A stretch of DNA of 37,325 bases from Bacillales bacterium (GCA_035700025.1 DASSOY010000014.1:1-37325); one strand, 5' to 3'; counted from the first letter of the stretch, positions 1 through 8,542 are shown. The notes: generated from the sequence alone by a model not told the origin. Program-made: numbers and translations.

Positions 1-510
1 ATGGCGGAAAAAGTTGTTGATCTTGCGGCCGAAGAGTTGCCGGGAACTTATCCGAAATCACGAACGGAGACAAAACGGCTTTCCGGCGGAAGTGTAGGCG
101 GATCGAGCGGTTTTGCTCATTTTGTCGGCGGGAAGATCCGCGAAGGCACGTCGCTTGGGCTCACTGCGGATGAGGCTGAACTTTTAGCCAAACGTTATGG
201 ATCCAACGTGGACTGCTTGTATGGGATTTTACGAAGAATGGGAGAAGAAGCCGAACATCACGGACTTTCAAAATGTGTATTTGCGATGATCGTTTATGCG
301 ATTGAAAGCGAGATGGCCGCAACGCCGGCAGACTTCTTTATTCGTCGAACAGGTGCACTTTACTTTAATATTCATTGGCTGCAGCAATGGAAAGAGCCGG
401 TAATAGCATATATGGCGGAACGGTTAAATTGGCGTGAAGAAGAAATAGAAAAACATAAGCAAACTTTAGAACAAAGAATTGAGGAAGCTACTTTCCCTTT
501 GAAGGAGTGA
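1..510 (+). CDS. glpD: Aerobic glycerol-3-phosphate dehydrogenase, C-terminal part (cut by window edge)
   Basis: These 169 residues match the C-terminal end of the FAD-dependent glycerol-3-phosphate dehydrogenase, which oxidises glycerol-3-phosphate to dihydroxyacetone phosphate at the membrane and passes electrons to quinone. The recognisable stretches are MAEKVVDL at the start, LSGGSVGG, RYGSNVDCLYG and TPADFFIRRTGALYFNIHW followed by a WKEPVIAYMA segment, all typical of the DAO_C domain. The family is about 550 residues long, so the first base of the window lies inside the gene and the ATG at position 1 is probably internal. The phosphoesterase gene starts 4 bases after the stop, so the two are probably cotranscribed. 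The identification rests on family recall, not on a search. Confidence 0.85.
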   Translation: MAEKVVDLAAEELPGTYPKSRTETKRLSGGSVGGSSGFAHFVGGKIREGTSLGLTADEAELLAKRYGSNVDCLYGILRRMGEEAEHHGLSKCVFAMIVYAIESEMAATPADFFIRRTGALYFNIHWLQQWKEPVIAYMAERLNWREEEIEKHKQTLEQRIEEATFPLKE

Positions 511-514
511 TGGA

Positions 515-1012
515 ATGAAAGTCGGCATCGTTTCCGATACCCATATGACAACCCGCAGAAACATTTTTCCTGATCCATTATTGAAAGGATTGGAAGATGT
601 AGAACTGATTATTCATGCAGGAGATTGGCAGACGCTTGAGGTTTATGAACAGTTAAGCGAAATTGCACCTGTGGAAGGTGTCGCAGGCAACGTAGACGAC
701 ATGGAAATCATTGAACGGTTCGGTCATAAAAAATTGCTGACGCTTAACGGTTACACCATTGGTGTCACACACGGGCATCTTGGCAAAGGGAGAACGACGC
801 CGGAACACGCCAGAAGCATGTTTGAAGAAGATGACCCCGATTTAATCATTTTCGGTCACTCTCATATTCCGCTTGATGAGGAGATCGATGGGGTGAGAAT
901 GTTCAATCCCGGTTCACCGACGGATAAAAGATGGCAGCCGCGATTTTCATTCGGGCTGATGACATTGGGAGAAACGCTTGATGTGCGTCACGTGTACTAT
1001 GACAAGACATGA
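515..1012 (+). CDS. YfcE/YsnB-like metallophosphoesterase
   Basis: This is a 165-residue single-domain calcineurin-like phosphoesterase. The metal-binding motifs occur in the expected order: SDTH near residue 7, HAGDW near residue 33, GNVDD near residue 57, a histidine in THGHLG near residue 85, and FGHSHIP near residue 113. NPGSP follows, as in the YfcE/MJ0936 group. Members hydrolyse phosphodiesters in vitro with Mn2+; the natural substrate is unclear. The ATG at 515 is preceded by GAAGGAG at 501-507, inside the end of glpD. An ATG at 510 runs straight into a stop. The gene sits between glpD and pgcA without its own visible promoter. Confidence 0.85.
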   Translation: MKVGIVSDTHMTTRRNIFPDPLLKGLEDVELIIHAGDWQTLEVYEQLSEIAPVEGVAGNVDDMEIIERFGHKKLLTLNGYTIGVTHGHLGKGRTTPEHARSMFEEDDPDLIIFGHSHIPLDEEIDGVRMFNPGSPTDKRWQPRFSFGLMTLGETLDVRHVYYDKT

Positions 1013-1027
1013 AAATTCCCAAAATCA

Positions 1028-1036
1028 TGGTATAAT
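1028..1036 (+). promoter_or_regulatory. Extended -10 promoter for pgcA
   Basis: TGGTATAAT is a perfect extended -10 element (TGnTATAAT) 31 bases before the pgcA start. No good -35 hexamer stands at the usual spacing, which is common for extended -10 promoters. It lies just after the phosphoesterase stop codon. Confidence 0.6.
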
Positions 1037-1067
1037 CACATCAAATGCAGTTATTTGGGGGGTCTCG

Positions 1068-2807
1068 ATGGACTGGAAAGCAGAATACGAGCGTTGGCTC
1101 AACAATCCGAATTTGGATGAGCGTACGAAGGCAGAACTTGAAAGGATCAACGACGACGGCATACTGGAAGACAGTTTTTATAAAAATTTGTCTTTCGGCA
1201 CCGGGGGCATGCGAGGGGAAATCGGTCCCGGCACAAACCGTATGAATCGTTACACGATCCGCAAAGCTTCCGAAGGTCTGGCAAGATTTATCGAGGAACA
1301 TGGAGAAGAAGCGAAGCTGCGCGGCGTGGTCATCGCTTTCGACTCTCGTCACCGCTCGCCGGAATTTGCCAAAGAGGCGGCGCTGACGCTCGGGAATCAC
1401 GGCATTCGCGCTTATGTATTCGAGCAATTACGTCCGACGCCGGAACTTTCGTTTGCGGTCAGGTATCTCGGGGCGTTTTCCGGCATCGTTATTACCGCGA
1501 GCCATAATCCGCCGCAATACAATGGATTCAAAGTTTACGGTGAAGACGGCGGCCAATTGCCTCCGGCGACAGCAGATCGCGTCATTGAAAAAGTGAACGA
1601 GATTGGCGACGAGCTGGCCGTCAAGGTCGGAAATGAAGCGCGGCTGAAGAGAGCCGGTTTGCTTACCGTAATTGGAGAACAGGTCGACAAGGCGTATATT
1701 GAAAAGCTTCAAACGATATCCGTCAATTCTGCTGCGATCGCATCTACGGGGAAGGATTTGCGAATCGTTTACACGCCGCTGCATGGAACGGGAAACCTTC
1801 CCGTCCGTAACGGTTTGAAGGCGCTTGGTTTCGGAAATCTTACCATTGTCGCCGAGCAAGAAGCCCCGGATCCTGAATTTTCAACGGTTCAATCACCGAA
1901 CCCGGAAGAAAAAGCGGCGTTTGAACTGGCCATTTCCTACGGAAAACGAATCGACGCCGATTTGTTGATGGCGACCGATCCTGATGCGGACCGGGTCGGG
2001 ATTGCCGTGAAAAACAATGACGGCGAGTATGTTGTGCTTTCCGGGAATCAGACGGGGGCGCTGCTTCTTCATTATTTGCTTTCGCAAAAACAAAGCAAGA
2101 ATGCTTTGCCGAAGAACGGCGCCGTATTGAAGACAATCGTCACTTCCGAATTCGGCCGAGTCATTGCCGACGATTTCGGAGTGACGACGATCGATACGCT
2201 CACCGGGTTCAAATTTATCGGCGAGAAAATTAAACAATTCCACGAGTCGAACGACCATACTTTTTTATTCGGTTATGAGGAAAGCTACGGGTATTTGATC
2301 GGCGACTTCGTTCGGGACAAAGATGCCGTTCAAGCGTGTTTGTTGGCCGCCGAGGCTGCTGCCTACTATAAAACTAAGGGGATGACGTTGTACGACGCCC
2401 TTGAATCTTTGTACGACAAATATGGTTGGTATGCCGAAGCGCTTCGATCGTTAACGTTGAAAGGAATCGAAGGCAGCCGGCAAATCGCGCGGATCATGGA
2501 ATCGTTTCGAAAGGAACCGCCGCGGGCAATCGCCGGTCTCGAGGTAACGGACGTCGAAGATTATTTGCAAGGAGTACACATCGGATTGCGAGATGGGGTG
2601 CGAGAATCGCTTGCGCTTCCGAAAGCGGACGTGTTGAAATACCGCTTAAGCGGCGGACACTGGTTTTGCTTGCGTCCCTCCGGGACGGAGCCGAAAATCA
2701 AATTTTACTTTGGCGTTCGTGAAGCTGCGAAAGAGGCGAGCGAAACACGGCTCGAAGCGGTCATTGAAGAAGTGATGAGCCGTGTCAGCCAATTACAGAA
2801 CGATTGA
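1068..2807 (+). CDS. pgcA: Alpha-phosphoglucomutase
   Basis: This 579-residue protein belongs to the alpha-D-phosphohexomutase family. It interconverts glucose-1-phosphate and glucose-6-phosphate, feeding UDP-glucose for glycolipid and wall teichoic acid synthesis. The active-site serine lies in [15 protein letters not shown] (about residues 143-157). The metal-binding loop is DPDADRVG (about 304-311), the sugar-binding region is GYEESYG, and the phosphate-binding loop near the C terminus is [12 protein letters not shown]. The length matches Bacillus PgcA. I chose the ATG at 1068 because an upstream in-frame ATG at 978 would place 30 unrelated residues inside the preceding gene and ahead of the promoter. 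The ribosome binding site is a GGGGGG run at 1057-1062. A hairpin terminator follows the stop directly. Confidence 0.93.
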   Translation: MDWKAEYERWLNNPNLDERTKAELERINDDGILEDSFYKNLSFGTGGMRGEIGPGTNRMNRYTIRKASEGLARFIEEHGEEAKLRGVVIAFDSRHRSPEFAKEAALTLGNHGIRAYVFEQLRPTPELSFAVRYLGAFSGIVITASHNPPQYNGFKVYGEDGGQLPPATADRVIEKVNEIGDELAVKVGNEARLKRAGLLTVIGEQVDKAYIEKLQTISVNSAAIASTGKDLRIVYTPLHGTGNLPVRNGLKALGFGNLTIVAEQEAPDPEFSTVQSPNPEEKAAFELAISYGKRIDADLLMATDPDADRVGIAVKNNDGEYVVLSGNQTGALLLHYLLSQKQSKNALPKNGAVLKTIVTSEFGRVIADDFGVTTIDTLTGFKFIGEKIKQFHESNDHTFLFGYEESYGYLIGDFVRDKDAVQACLLAAEAAAYYKTKGMTLYDALESLYDKYGWYAEALRSLTLKGIEGSRQIARIMESFRKEPPRAIAGLEVTDVEDYLQGVHIGLRDGVRESLALPKADVLKYRLSGGHWFCLRPSGTEPKIKFYFGVREAAKEASETRLEAVIEEVMSRVSQLQND

Positions 2808-2810
2808 GGA

Positions 2811-2834
2811 AAGCCGCCGAACGGCGGCTTTTTA
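2811..2834 (+). terminator. Rho-independent terminator after pgcA
   Basis: AAGCCGCC (2811-2818), loop GAAC and GGCGGCTT (2823-2830) form an 8-bp stem followed by TTTATT. It starts 4 bases after the pgcA stop. Confidence 0.85.
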
Positions 2835-2844
2835 TTCGAGGTGT

Positions 2845-3234
2845 TTACAAAGGATCAATTGTATAAGTGCCTCGGTCGGTCGTCAGTGAAAGTTTCGTAC
2901 CGTCAAAATCGGCGTCATGCAGATGGTCGACCGGAATTTCGTATGAGGCCGAAGGCATCGGAATTTCCGTATCGTTCATGACCGCGCGGCCGTCTCCTTC
3001 GAGTTGCAAATACGTTTGTGAAAAATACGGGTCGATCGACTGTCCGGCATGGGTAACGCAAACGTCTTCAAGCTCCATAATTGTACGGTCAACATCTCCG
3101 TTTTCTCGCTTTGTAATCAGGACTTGTTGATCGTCCCATTGTTTTAAGGACTCTGCGAGACGCCGGAGGTCGAGGTCGTTTTGCATGCCATCACCTCGCA
3201 CATAGTTTGCCCAAACCGTTTGCCGGCGATTCAT
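2845..3234 (-). CDS. Conserved hypothetical protein, acidic, unknown function
   Basis: I do not recognise this 129-residue protein. It has no signal peptide, membrane segment or cysteine pair. It is acidic and rich in beta-prone, threonine-containing stretches, such as DADFDGTKLSLTTDRGTYTIDPL at the C terminus, so a small soluble beta domain is likely. Two starts are possible. The ATG at 3234 has AAGGAA upstream. The ATG at 3186 (113 residues) has a better GAGGTGA ribosome binding site and would leave the putative sigma-E promoter of spoVR outside the coding region. It is divergent from spoVR and ends facing the pgcA terminator. The codon choice looks like that of the neighbours, which supports a real gene. 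Confidence 0.6.
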   Translation of the reverse strand: MNRRQTVWANYVRGDGMQNDLDLRRLAESLKQWDDQQVLITKRENGDVDRTIMELEDVCVTHAGQSIDPYFSQTYLQLEGDGRAVMNDTEIPMPSASYEIPVDHLHDADFDGTKLSLTTDRGTYTIDPL

Positions 3235-3259
3235 TCTTCATTCCTTCTTTTCATACATT
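3231..3259 (+). promoter_or_regulatory. Candidate sigma-E promoter of spoVR
   Basis: A -35-like TCATTCT (3231-3237), a 14-base gap and a -10 CATACATT (3252-3259) resemble the sigma-E consensus (KMATATT, 14-15 bases, CATACAMT). The -10 element is 30 bases before the spoVR start. In Bacillus subtilis spoVR is transcribed in the mother cell by sigma-E. The site is read by eye only. Confidence 0.45.
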
Positions 3260-3288
3260 GATATGAACAATGCAAAGGAGGAAGGCTG

Positions 3289-4683
3289 ATGACGCGCCAG
3301 CATGATGAACTTTCTTACGCGATCGATGAAATCAGCGAAATCGCCGATCATTTTGGCCTCGATTATTACCCGATGCGTTTTGAAATCGTTCCGGCGGACA
3401 TTTTATATACATTCGGCGCTTACGGCATGCCGACGAGATACTCTCATTGGAGTTTCGGCAAACAGTTCCACCGCATGAAACTGCAGTATGATTTGGGCAT
3501 GAGCAAGATTTACGAACTTGTCATTAATTCCGACCCATGTTATGCGTTCTTGCTCGATACGAATTCGCTTATTCAAAATAAAATGATCATCGCCCACGTG
3601 CTCGCACATTGCGATTTTTTCAAAAACAATGTGCATTTTTCCAATACAAGACGTGATATGGTTGAGAGCATGGCCGCTGCGTCCGAACGGATTGCCCATT
3701 ACGAAAGCGTTCACGGAAAAGACGAAGTGGAGAAATTTCTCGACGCGGTTCTTGCCGTACAAGAACACATCGATCCCTCGCTCGTTAGAGGCAAGCTGCG
3801 TTGGGAATCCGACGAGCCGCAAAAGATAAAAAAACAAGGTCCTTATGACGATTTGTTAGGCGATGAGGGCGCTGAGGAAAAACCGAATGCGGAAAAGAAG
3901 AAACGGTTTCCGCCTCGGCCGGAAAAGGATTTGTTGCTGTTTATCGAGGAATTCAGCCGCGAGTTGGAACCGTGGCAACGGGACGTCTTAACGATGATGC
4001 GCGAAGAAATGCTGTACTTCTGGCCGCAAATGCAAACGAAAATCATGAATGAAGGCTGGGCAAGTTACTGGCATGCCCGCATTTTGCGCGAGATGGATTT
4101 AACAAGCAGCGAAGCGGTCGAGTTTGCCTCTTTGAATGCCAACGTTATTCAACCTTCGCGGCATCGCTTGAACCCGTATTATCTCGGTTTGAAAATATTT
4201 GAAGACATTGAACATCGTTATGACCATCCTGATCGCGACATGCAAAACCAAGGCGTCGTCGAAAAAAGCGGCCGGGAAAAAATTTTTGAAGTACGGGAAT
4301 TGGAATCCGATCCGTCCTTCATTCGTAACTATTTGACGAAATCGCTCGTTGAACGGGAAGATATGTTTTTGTTTCAGAAAAAAGGGCGCGACTATACGAT
4401 TGTCGACAAACAGTGGGAGCAAGTGCGCGATCAGCTTGTTTCGATGCGCATCAATGGAGGATTTCCCTATATTACAGTCGTCGACGGGGACTACCGCAAG
4501 AAAGGGGAACTGTATTTAAACCATTCGTACGAAGGGATCGAGCTGGATTTGAAATATTTGCAAAAAGTATTGCCGTACTTGCATCAGCTGTGGGGAAGAC
4601 CCGTTCATATGGAAACGGTCGTCGAAGATAAACCGGTGCTCTTTCAATTTGACGGCGTGCACATGACGAGAAGTTATTTGTAA
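3289..4683 (+). CDS. spoVR: Stage V sporulation protein R
   Basis: This 464-residue protein is a SpoVR family member, a mother-cell protein needed for normal spore cortex formation in Bacillus. Its biochemical activity is not established. Family hallmarks visible here include [14 protein letters not shown] with [14 protein letters not shown] near residues 27-60, [13 protein letters not shown] near 105, [18 protein letters not shown] near 247, [18 protein letters not shown] near 290, and a C-terminal [18 protein letters not shown] segment. The length fits the family. AAGGAGG (3275-3281) precedes the ATG. It is a monocistronic unit with its own terminator at 4720-4744. A spore protein gene (SASP) follows in the same direction. 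Confidence 0.93.
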   Translation: MTRQHDELSYAIDEISEIADHFGLDYYPMRFEIVPADILYTFGAYGMPTRYSHWSFGKQFHRMKLQYDLGMSKIYELVINSDPCYAFLLDTNSLIQNKMIIAHVLAHCDFFKNNVHFSNTRRDMVESMAAASERIAHYESVHGKDEVEKFLDAVLAVQEHIDPSLVRGKLRWESDEPQKIKKQGPYDDLLGDEGAEEKPNAEKKKRFPPRPEKDLLLFIEEFSRELEPWQRDVLTMMREEMLYFWPQMQTKIMNEGWASYWHARILREMDLTSSEAVEFASLNANVIQPSRHRLNPYYLGLKIFEDIEHRYDHPDRDMQNQGVVEKSGREKIFEVRELESDPSFIRNYLTKSLVEREDMFLFQKKGRDYTIVDKQWEQVRDQLVSMRINGGFPYITVVDGDYRKKGELYLNHSYEGIELDLKYLQKVLPYLHQLWGRPVHMETVVEDKPVLFQFDGVHMTRSYL

Positions 4684-4719
4684 AAACCAATGCCCAGCGC
4701 AAATCGGATTTCCTACGTT

Positions 4720-4744
4720 AAAACTCCGGCACAGCCGGAGTTTT
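4720..4744 (+). terminator. Rho-independent terminator after spoVR
   Basis: AAAACTCCGGC, loop ACA and GCCGGAGTTTT form an 11-bp stem that ends in its own T run, 36 bases after the spoVR stop. Its A-rich 5' arm may let it act in both directions. Confidence 0.8.
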
Positions 4745-4767
4745 ACTATCATTTGGCAAACGGAATT

Positions 4768-4798
4768 GTACATAACCTTAATCAAAAGTTGCACACTA
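4768..4798 (+). promoter_or_regulatory. Weak candidate sigma-G promoter of the SASP gene
   Basis: GTACA (4768-4772) and CACACTA (4792-4798), 19 bases apart, loosely resemble a forespore sigma-G promoter (GMATR, 17-18 bases, CATNNTA). SASP genes are sigma-G dependent in Bacillus. Each box deviates from consensus and the spacing is long, so this is only a suggestion. Confidence 0.25.
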
Positions 4799-4823
4799 TG
4801 CGTATAACGAGGAGGTGAAAATC

Positions 4824-5024
4824 ATGGCTCAAGGCGGAAACAGCAATCAATTGCTTGTTGAAGGTGCTTCTCAAGCAATCGAACAGATGAAGACTGAAAT
4901 TGCTCAAGAATTCGGCGTGCAACTCGGCGCTGACCAAACTTCCCGTGCTAACGGTTCTGTTGGGGGAGAAATCACGAAACGTCTCGTGACGCTCGCTCAA
5001 CAACAACTCGGTGGCGCTCGTTAA
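4824..5024 (+). CDS. Alpha/beta-type small acid-soluble spore protein (SASP)
   Basis: This 66-residue protein is a canonical alpha/beta-type SASP. These proteins coat and straighten spore DNA, protecting it from UV and heat, and are degraded at germination to supply amino acids. The first signature is the germination-protease site [12 protein letters not shown], with cleavage after the first glutamate of the EIAQE core. The second is the DNA-binding stretch [18 protein letters not shown] near the C terminus. The N-terminal [17 protein letters not shown] is also typical. AGGAGG (4810-4815) precedes the ATG; an in-frame GTG at 4815 lies inside that ribosome binding site and is not the start. 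The gene stands alone between terminators. The paralogue class (sspA/B/C/D) cannot be fixed without alignment. Confidence 0.95.
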   Translation: MAQGGNSNQLLVEGASQAIEQMKTEIAQEFGVQLGADQTSRANGSVGGEITKRLVTLAQQQLGGAR

Positions 5025-5043
5025 TTTCATATCATGGCTATAC

Positions 5044-5074
5044 AAGCCCTTTCCGCAAGGAGAGGGCTTTTTTT
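5044..5074 (+). terminator. Rho-independent terminator after the SASP gene
   Basis: AAGCCCTTTCC, loop GCAA and GGAGAGGGCTT, followed by a T run through 5074, form an 11-bp stem with one G-U pair, 20 bases after the stop. Confidence 0.9.
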
Positions 5075-5081
5075 ACTGTGT

Positions 5082-5107
5082 AAAAACCCCCGGCACAATG
5101 CCGGGGG
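5082..5107 (-). terminator. Rho-independent terminator after msmX
   Basis: Read on the minus strand, CCCCCGGC (5107-5100), a 5-base loop, GCCGGGGG and TTTTT form an 8-bp GC-only stem with a T tail. It lies 42 bases beyond the msmX stop and faces the SASP terminator. Confidence 0.88.
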
Positions 5108-5148
5108 CGTATGAAAATCTTTCGGGGGAAAGATTCCTGCTGGTTAAC

Positions 5149-6246
5149 TTAACGGATGCGATTTTCCGTTTCCGGATCAAAGAAATGTCCTTTGTTCAGA
5201 TCCAAGGCAAGGTCGAGATTCTGGCCGCTTTGCACGTCTGTCCTTGAATCGACGCGAGCGATGAAATCTTGATCTTCAAGTTTCGAATATAAGTAAGTTT
5301 CTGCGCCCATTAATTCGGCGACTTCAATGTGAGCGTTAATCTTCGTACCCTGCGACGTTTCAATGAAGACCGGTTCGTCGTGAATATCTTCGGGACGAAC
5401 GCCGAGTATGAGTTCTTTGTTGTCATATCCTTGATCTTTCAATACTTTCAATTTTCCTTCTGGAACTTCCAATTTCGTGTTGCCGAGGATAAACGTGTTG
5501 CCTTCCAAACGGCCGCTCAGGAAGTTCATGGCCGGAGAGCCGATAAATCCGCCGACGAATACGTTTTCCGGCGTATCATACACTTCTTTAGGCGTTCCGA
5601 CTTGTTGAATGAATCCGTCTTTCATTACGACAATTCTCGTTGCCATTGTCATTGCTTCCGTTTGGTCGTGCGTGACGTAAATCGTCGTTGTTTGCAGCCG
5701 TTGATGAAGTTTCGAAATTTCCGCACGCATTTGCACACGCAGCTTTGCGTCAAGATTGGACAACGGTTCGTCCATCAAGAACACTTGCGGATCGCGGACG
5801 ATCGCCCGTCCGAGTGCGACACGCTGGCGTTGACCGCCGGACAATGCCTTTGGCTTGCGGTCGAGAAACTGCTCAAGTCCGAGAATTTTCGCAGCGTTGT
5901 TGACGCGCTTTTGGATTTCGTCTTTTTTAAACTTGCGCAATTTCAATCCGAACGCCATGTTGTCGTAAACATTCATGTGCGGATATAGTGCATAGTTTTG
6001 GAATACCATTGCGATGTCCCGATCTTTCGGGGCCACGTCGTTGACCATGCGTTCCCCTATGTAAAGCTCGCCGCTCGTGATATCCTCGAGTCCGGCAATC
6101 ATTCGCAAAGTCGTCGATTTCCCGCACCCTGACGGTCCGACGAACACGATGAATTCTTTATCGGAGATTTCGAGGTTGAAATCATCAACCGCGGTCGTTT
6201 TTCCGTCATAGCTTTTCGTTATGTTGTTCATGTGAATTTGTGCCAT
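5149..6246 (-). CDS. msmX: Multiple-sugar ABC transporter ATP-binding protein (MsmX/UgpC type)
   Basis: This 365-residue protein is the shared ATPase that energises several carbohydrate ABC importers in Bacillus (maltodextrin, arabino-oligosaccharide and similar systems). The nucleotide-binding domain shows Walker A GPSGCGKST (37-45), Q-loop FQNYALYPHM (82-91), signature ALSGGQRQR (134-142), Walker B VFLMDEP (155-161) and the switch histidine in YVTHDQTEAM. A C-terminal TOBE/OB regulatory region follows, with SPAMNFLSG and LGVRPEDIH. The length is standard. GGAGGA stands before the ATG. No permease or sugar-binding gene adjoins it, which fits a multitask ATPase. It is followed by its own terminator and preceded by a PucR-type regulator, an order I recall for msmX-yxkF in B. 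subtilis. Confidence 0.92.
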   Translation of the reverse strand: MAQIHMNNITKSYDGKTTAVDDFNLEISDKEFIVFVGPSGCGKSTTLRMIAGLEDITSGELYIGERMVNDVAPKDRDIAMVFQNYALYPHMNVYDNMAFGLKLRKFKKDEIQKRVNNAAKILGLEQFLDRKPKALSGGQRQRVALGRAIVRDPQVFLMDEPLSNLDAKLRVQMRAEISKLHQRLQTTTIYVTHDQTEAMTMATRIVVMKDGFIQQVGTPKEVYDTPENVFVGGFIGSPAMNFLSGRLEGNTFILGNTKLEVPEGKLKVLKDQGYDNKELILGVRPEDIHDEPVFIETSQGTKINAHIEVAELMGAETYLYSKLEDQDFIARVDSRTDVQSGQNLDLALDLNKGHFFDPETENRIR

Positions 6247-6279
6247 TGTTTATCCTCCCAGTTTCGTAACTTGTGTTCC

Positions 6280-6308
6280 AGTGTAAAAGATGAAAGCGCT
6301 CACGTAAA
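6280..6308 (-). promoter_or_regulatory. msmX promoter with overlapping cre (CcpA) site
   Basis: On the minus strand, TTTACG (6308-6303), 17 bases and TACACT (6285-6280) form a plausible sigma-A promoter 33 bases before msmX. Positions 6291-6304 read TGAAAGCGCTCACG on the plus strand. This fits the cre consensus TGWNANCGNTNWCA with one mismatch at the last base. The cre lies across the -35 end and spacer, a position expected for repression by CcpA. The site is seen directly; the regulation is inferred. Confidence 0.5.
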
Positions 6309-6351
6309 CGGAAGGTATGCACAAATTTGGCCGAATGGTTTTGTGCAACGT

Positions 6352-7245
6352 TCACAAATGCTCTTCCAACAAAGCGAGATAAACGGTAACCGCTTCAGGA
6401 AAAGAGCGAATGTCGAGCCCGGTCTTTTCAATGAACTTGTCAAGGCGGTATTGCAAACTGTTCCGATGAATGTACAGTTTCTTTGAAGCCGTCGAAACAT
6501 TGAGTCCGCTTTTTAAATATTCGAATACACTGTTCATCAATTCTTTGTCGCTGCTCAATTCGCCAAGCAAGCTCCCGACGAGTTTTTTTCGCTCATGCTT
6601 TCTCATTTCGGCGAGCACTAAAAAAGGGAGTTGCTCTGCATGAAAATAAACGCTTCGTTCTGGAAAATAACGACGGCATGTTTTGAACCCCGCTTTTTCG
6701 GTCGCGAACGTTTCGCGAACCGTTGATGTTCCGTCTAGCCGAAATCCGACATACAAATCCATCGCCGTGTAAAAGTCGCCCGCGATTGTATCGACGAGGT
6801 CTTCAAAATGAACGGATTCTTCATGCATCGCATCGAACAGTTCAACGATGACGCCTTGCTGCCCGGTTTCCCACAATATGACGGGATGACCCGGAATTAA
6901 TCCGTCGACCGCCTCTTCGAACGCCGAATGGTCGATCGACGAATCTTTCACGTAAAAATGGATGAACCGAAACGGTGATTCCGGGGGTCGCTCCGGCGAA
7001 TCTCCACTCGACGCCGAATACAATACAGAATGCCAGTACGCCGATTTCGGAGGCAAATGCCTTCCCGTTTCAAAAGGCGTGAAAAAAAGGGTGAGCAGTG
7101 ATTTTTCTCGTTCCGTGAGGACCGACTTTTCAATGCCGAACGACCCGTCTTCCGACTGAAACCAGGCATAGTCTTCCGGATTTTCCGTTTCCGCCGCATC
7201 GGCAATGATTTCATTTTTATAAAGCTCAAGCAATTGTTCGATCAT
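6352..7245 (-). CDS. PucR/CdaR-type transcriptional regulator (YxkF-like)
   Basis: This 297-residue protein ends in the PucR C-terminal helix-turn-helix domain (HTH_30). About residues 248-294 contain LNVSTASKKLYIHRNSLQYRLDKF and a final SFPEAVTVYLALLEEH. The N-terminal 230 residues have no recognised ligand domain, though the arrangement resembles sugar-diacid and purine regulators. In B. subtilis a regulator of this class (yxkF) lies next to msmX, so a role in carbohydrate uptake is possible but unproven. The ATG at 7245 is preceded by GAAAGGA. The stop lies 105 bases before the msmX start, with the cre-bearing promoter between, so msmX can be transcribed on its own. Confidence 0.8.
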   Translation of the reverse strand: MIEQLLELYKNEIIADAAETENPEDYAWFQSEDGSFGIEKSVLTEREKSLLTLFFTPFETGRHLPPKSAYWHSVLYSASSGDSPERPPESPFRFIHFYVKDSSIDHSAFEEAVDGLIPGHPVILWETGQQGVIVELFDAMHEESVHFEDLVDTIAGDFYTAMDLYVGFRLDGTSTVRETFATEKAGFKTCRRYFPERSVYFHAEQLPFLVLAEMRKHERKKLVGSLLGELSSDKELMNSVFEYLKSGLNVSTASKKLYIHRNSLQYRLDKFIEKTGLDIRSFPEAVTVYLALLEEHL

Positions 7246-7271
7246 CGTGAAATCCTTTCGGCTAAGCCATG

Positions 7272-7310
7272 GGCACTGAAATCGTGCCGGCCAATTTTTT
7301 TATGATAGCA
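7272..7310 (-). promoter_or_regulatory. Candidate promoter and operator of the PucR-type regulator
   Basis: On the minus strand TGCTATCAT (7310-7302) is an extended -10 element. Downstream, inside the expected start of the transcript, lies the inverted repeat GGCAC-7-GTGCC (7272-7288), 27 bases before the coding start. The position would suit autoregulation. No -35 box is convincing. Confidence 0.3.
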
Positions 7311-7322
7311 AGAAGTGCGGCC

Positions 7323-7538
7323 TTATTTATCGTAAACGTGAAAAAGCATCAGTTCGTGTATGTGCGATTCCAAGGTCTTTCGCTTGCTTACCTCAGGCTT
7401 AGGGTCTTTCCAGTCGATTTGTCCGTTGTATCGATAAACGGCGCGGAAACAAGTGCCTTCGTGATAAAAAGAGATGCGGTAACTGCGGCGAAAGCTGCCG
7501 TCCGTTCGTACCGGTTTAAAAGTAAAATGCTGAATCAT
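7323..7538 (-). CDS. yheE: YheE-like small protein (DUF5342)
   Basis: This 71-residue protein starts MIQHFTFKP and ends HELMLFHVYDK, with WKDPKP in the middle. I associate this pattern with the YheE/DUF5342 family of Bacillus, of unknown function. I chose the ATG at 7538 because AAAGGAG lies 7 bases upstream and the homology begins at MIQHF; an upstream in-frame ATG at 7574 lies within the end of the preceding hydrolase gene. The gap to the hydrolase stop is 14 bases, so the two form an operon. In B. subtilis yheE follows yheD; here it has been separated from the yheCD cluster by tyrS and others. Confidence 0.72.
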   Translation of the reverse strand: MIQHFTFKPVRTDGSFRRSYRISFYHEGTCFRAVYRYNGQIDWKDPKPEVSKRKTLESHIHELMLFHVYDK

Positions 7539-7552
7539 CCCGTTCTCCTTTC

Positions 7553-8413
7553 TCATTCGTTCAACTGTCTCCATGTGCTTGCGAGCCGTTCGGCAATCGG
7601 ATGCAAAATGCTCTGGTCGTTCGCATATTCCAAGTGTGAGAAAGGGTTCCAGCTCGTCAACCAGCCTCCGGCGTTGACCTGTACGTCTTCGGTGACGGCT
7701 CGCTCATAATGTTCGTTCAACGCTTTTAAAGGATAACCGAGGATGTCGTCTTTATCGTAATAATTCCACCACCCTGTCTCGATGTCTGGACAATGAAGGG
7801 CAAATTTCGGAGCGGGGACGTAGATGGCGTTGCCGAAATCTTGAAATCGTAAACACCATAAAGGAAGCGAACTGCCAAGGGTGTACAACTGCGCAAGTGT
7901 CTCGCCTCTGGCAAGCGCGGATTTTCGCTGGGACGCGCGCACCATTGGCCGAATCTTCTCCGGTTCGTATTGTAAATCATAAAAATAATTGCTCACAATC
8001 ACCGATCCGAGGCTGTGAGCGATGATGCACAACGGCGCGTCGCCTCCGGCTTCTTCGGACAACTCTTGCAACGATTCGGCGACGACTTGGTGAACGTTGT
8101 CATAATTGTGGCGGCGCTCTGCCGTCGGTTGATAAGCGATTGCATCGGCTAAATAGTTGACGACGAAAAGCCGCAGCCGTTTGTAATTCATATCGCCGCT
8201 TTGTTCAAGCCTTCGCCATAATTCACGTTCTTCCTTTTCGAAAACGCCGGCCCAATATACGGGCTTGAAAACGAGTTGCGTCGCCGGGTCGCTGCATTGA
8301 TTTTTTACCAAATCCGAAAACCGGTTTCGAATCGCACCAATCATGGCATCAGCAAAATTTTCTTTCTGACTTCCGATGCCGTGAACGACCGCGATCGCCA
8401 ATTTGCGCGTCAT
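7553..8413 (-). CDS. Alpha/beta-hydrolase fold protein, lipase/esterase-like
   Basis: This 286-residue protein has an alpha/beta-hydrolase layout. An N-terminal strand AIAVVHGIGSQKE supplies the oxyanion-type HG motif (residues 6-19), and the nucleophile elbow is IIAHSLGSVIVSNYF, with serine near residue 133. A late D-E-H region includes DKDDILGYPL and several histidines. No signal peptide or membrane segment is visible, so it is probably cytosolic. Similar proteins are annotated as hypothetical hydrolases without known substrate. Its ATG has a strong AGAGGTGAT ribosome binding site upstream. It is the first gene of a two-gene unit with yheE. Confidence 0.75.
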   Translation of the reverse strand: MTRKLAIAVVHGIGSQKENFADAMIGAIRNRFSDLVKNQCSDPATQLVFKPVYWAGVFEKEERELWRRLEQSGDMNYKRLRLFVVNYLADAIAYQPTAERRHNYDNVHQVVAESLQELSEEAGGDAPLCIIAHSLGSVIVSNYFYDLQYEPEKIRPMVRASQRKSALARGETLAQLYTLGSSLPLWCLRFQDFGNAIYVPAPKFALHCPDIETGWWNYYDKDDILGYPLKALNEHYERAVTEDVQVNAGGWLTSWNPFSHLEYANDQSILHPIAERLASTWRQLNE

Positions 8414-8484
8414 CTCATCACCTCTTTTCTTATTGTATCGGATTAAAGAACCGCTTCACAAGTTGAAATCGCGTTTGTTGCGCG

Positions 8485-8513
8485 TTGAATTTTTGAAAAT
8501 TTTGACATATAAT
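8485..8513 (+). promoter_or_regulatory. Sigma-A promoter of the small membrane protein gene
   Basis: TTGAAT (8485-8490), a 17-base spacer and TATAAT (8508-8513) form a good vegetative promoter 30 bases before the GTG start. Confidence 0.65.
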
Positions 8514-8542
8514 AAAAAAACCCATTCCATGGAGGTGTTCCC

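Noticed and set aside
1041..2258. Several minus-strand frames opposite pgcA
   Set aside because: They are shadows of a clearly identified phosphoglucomutase gene.
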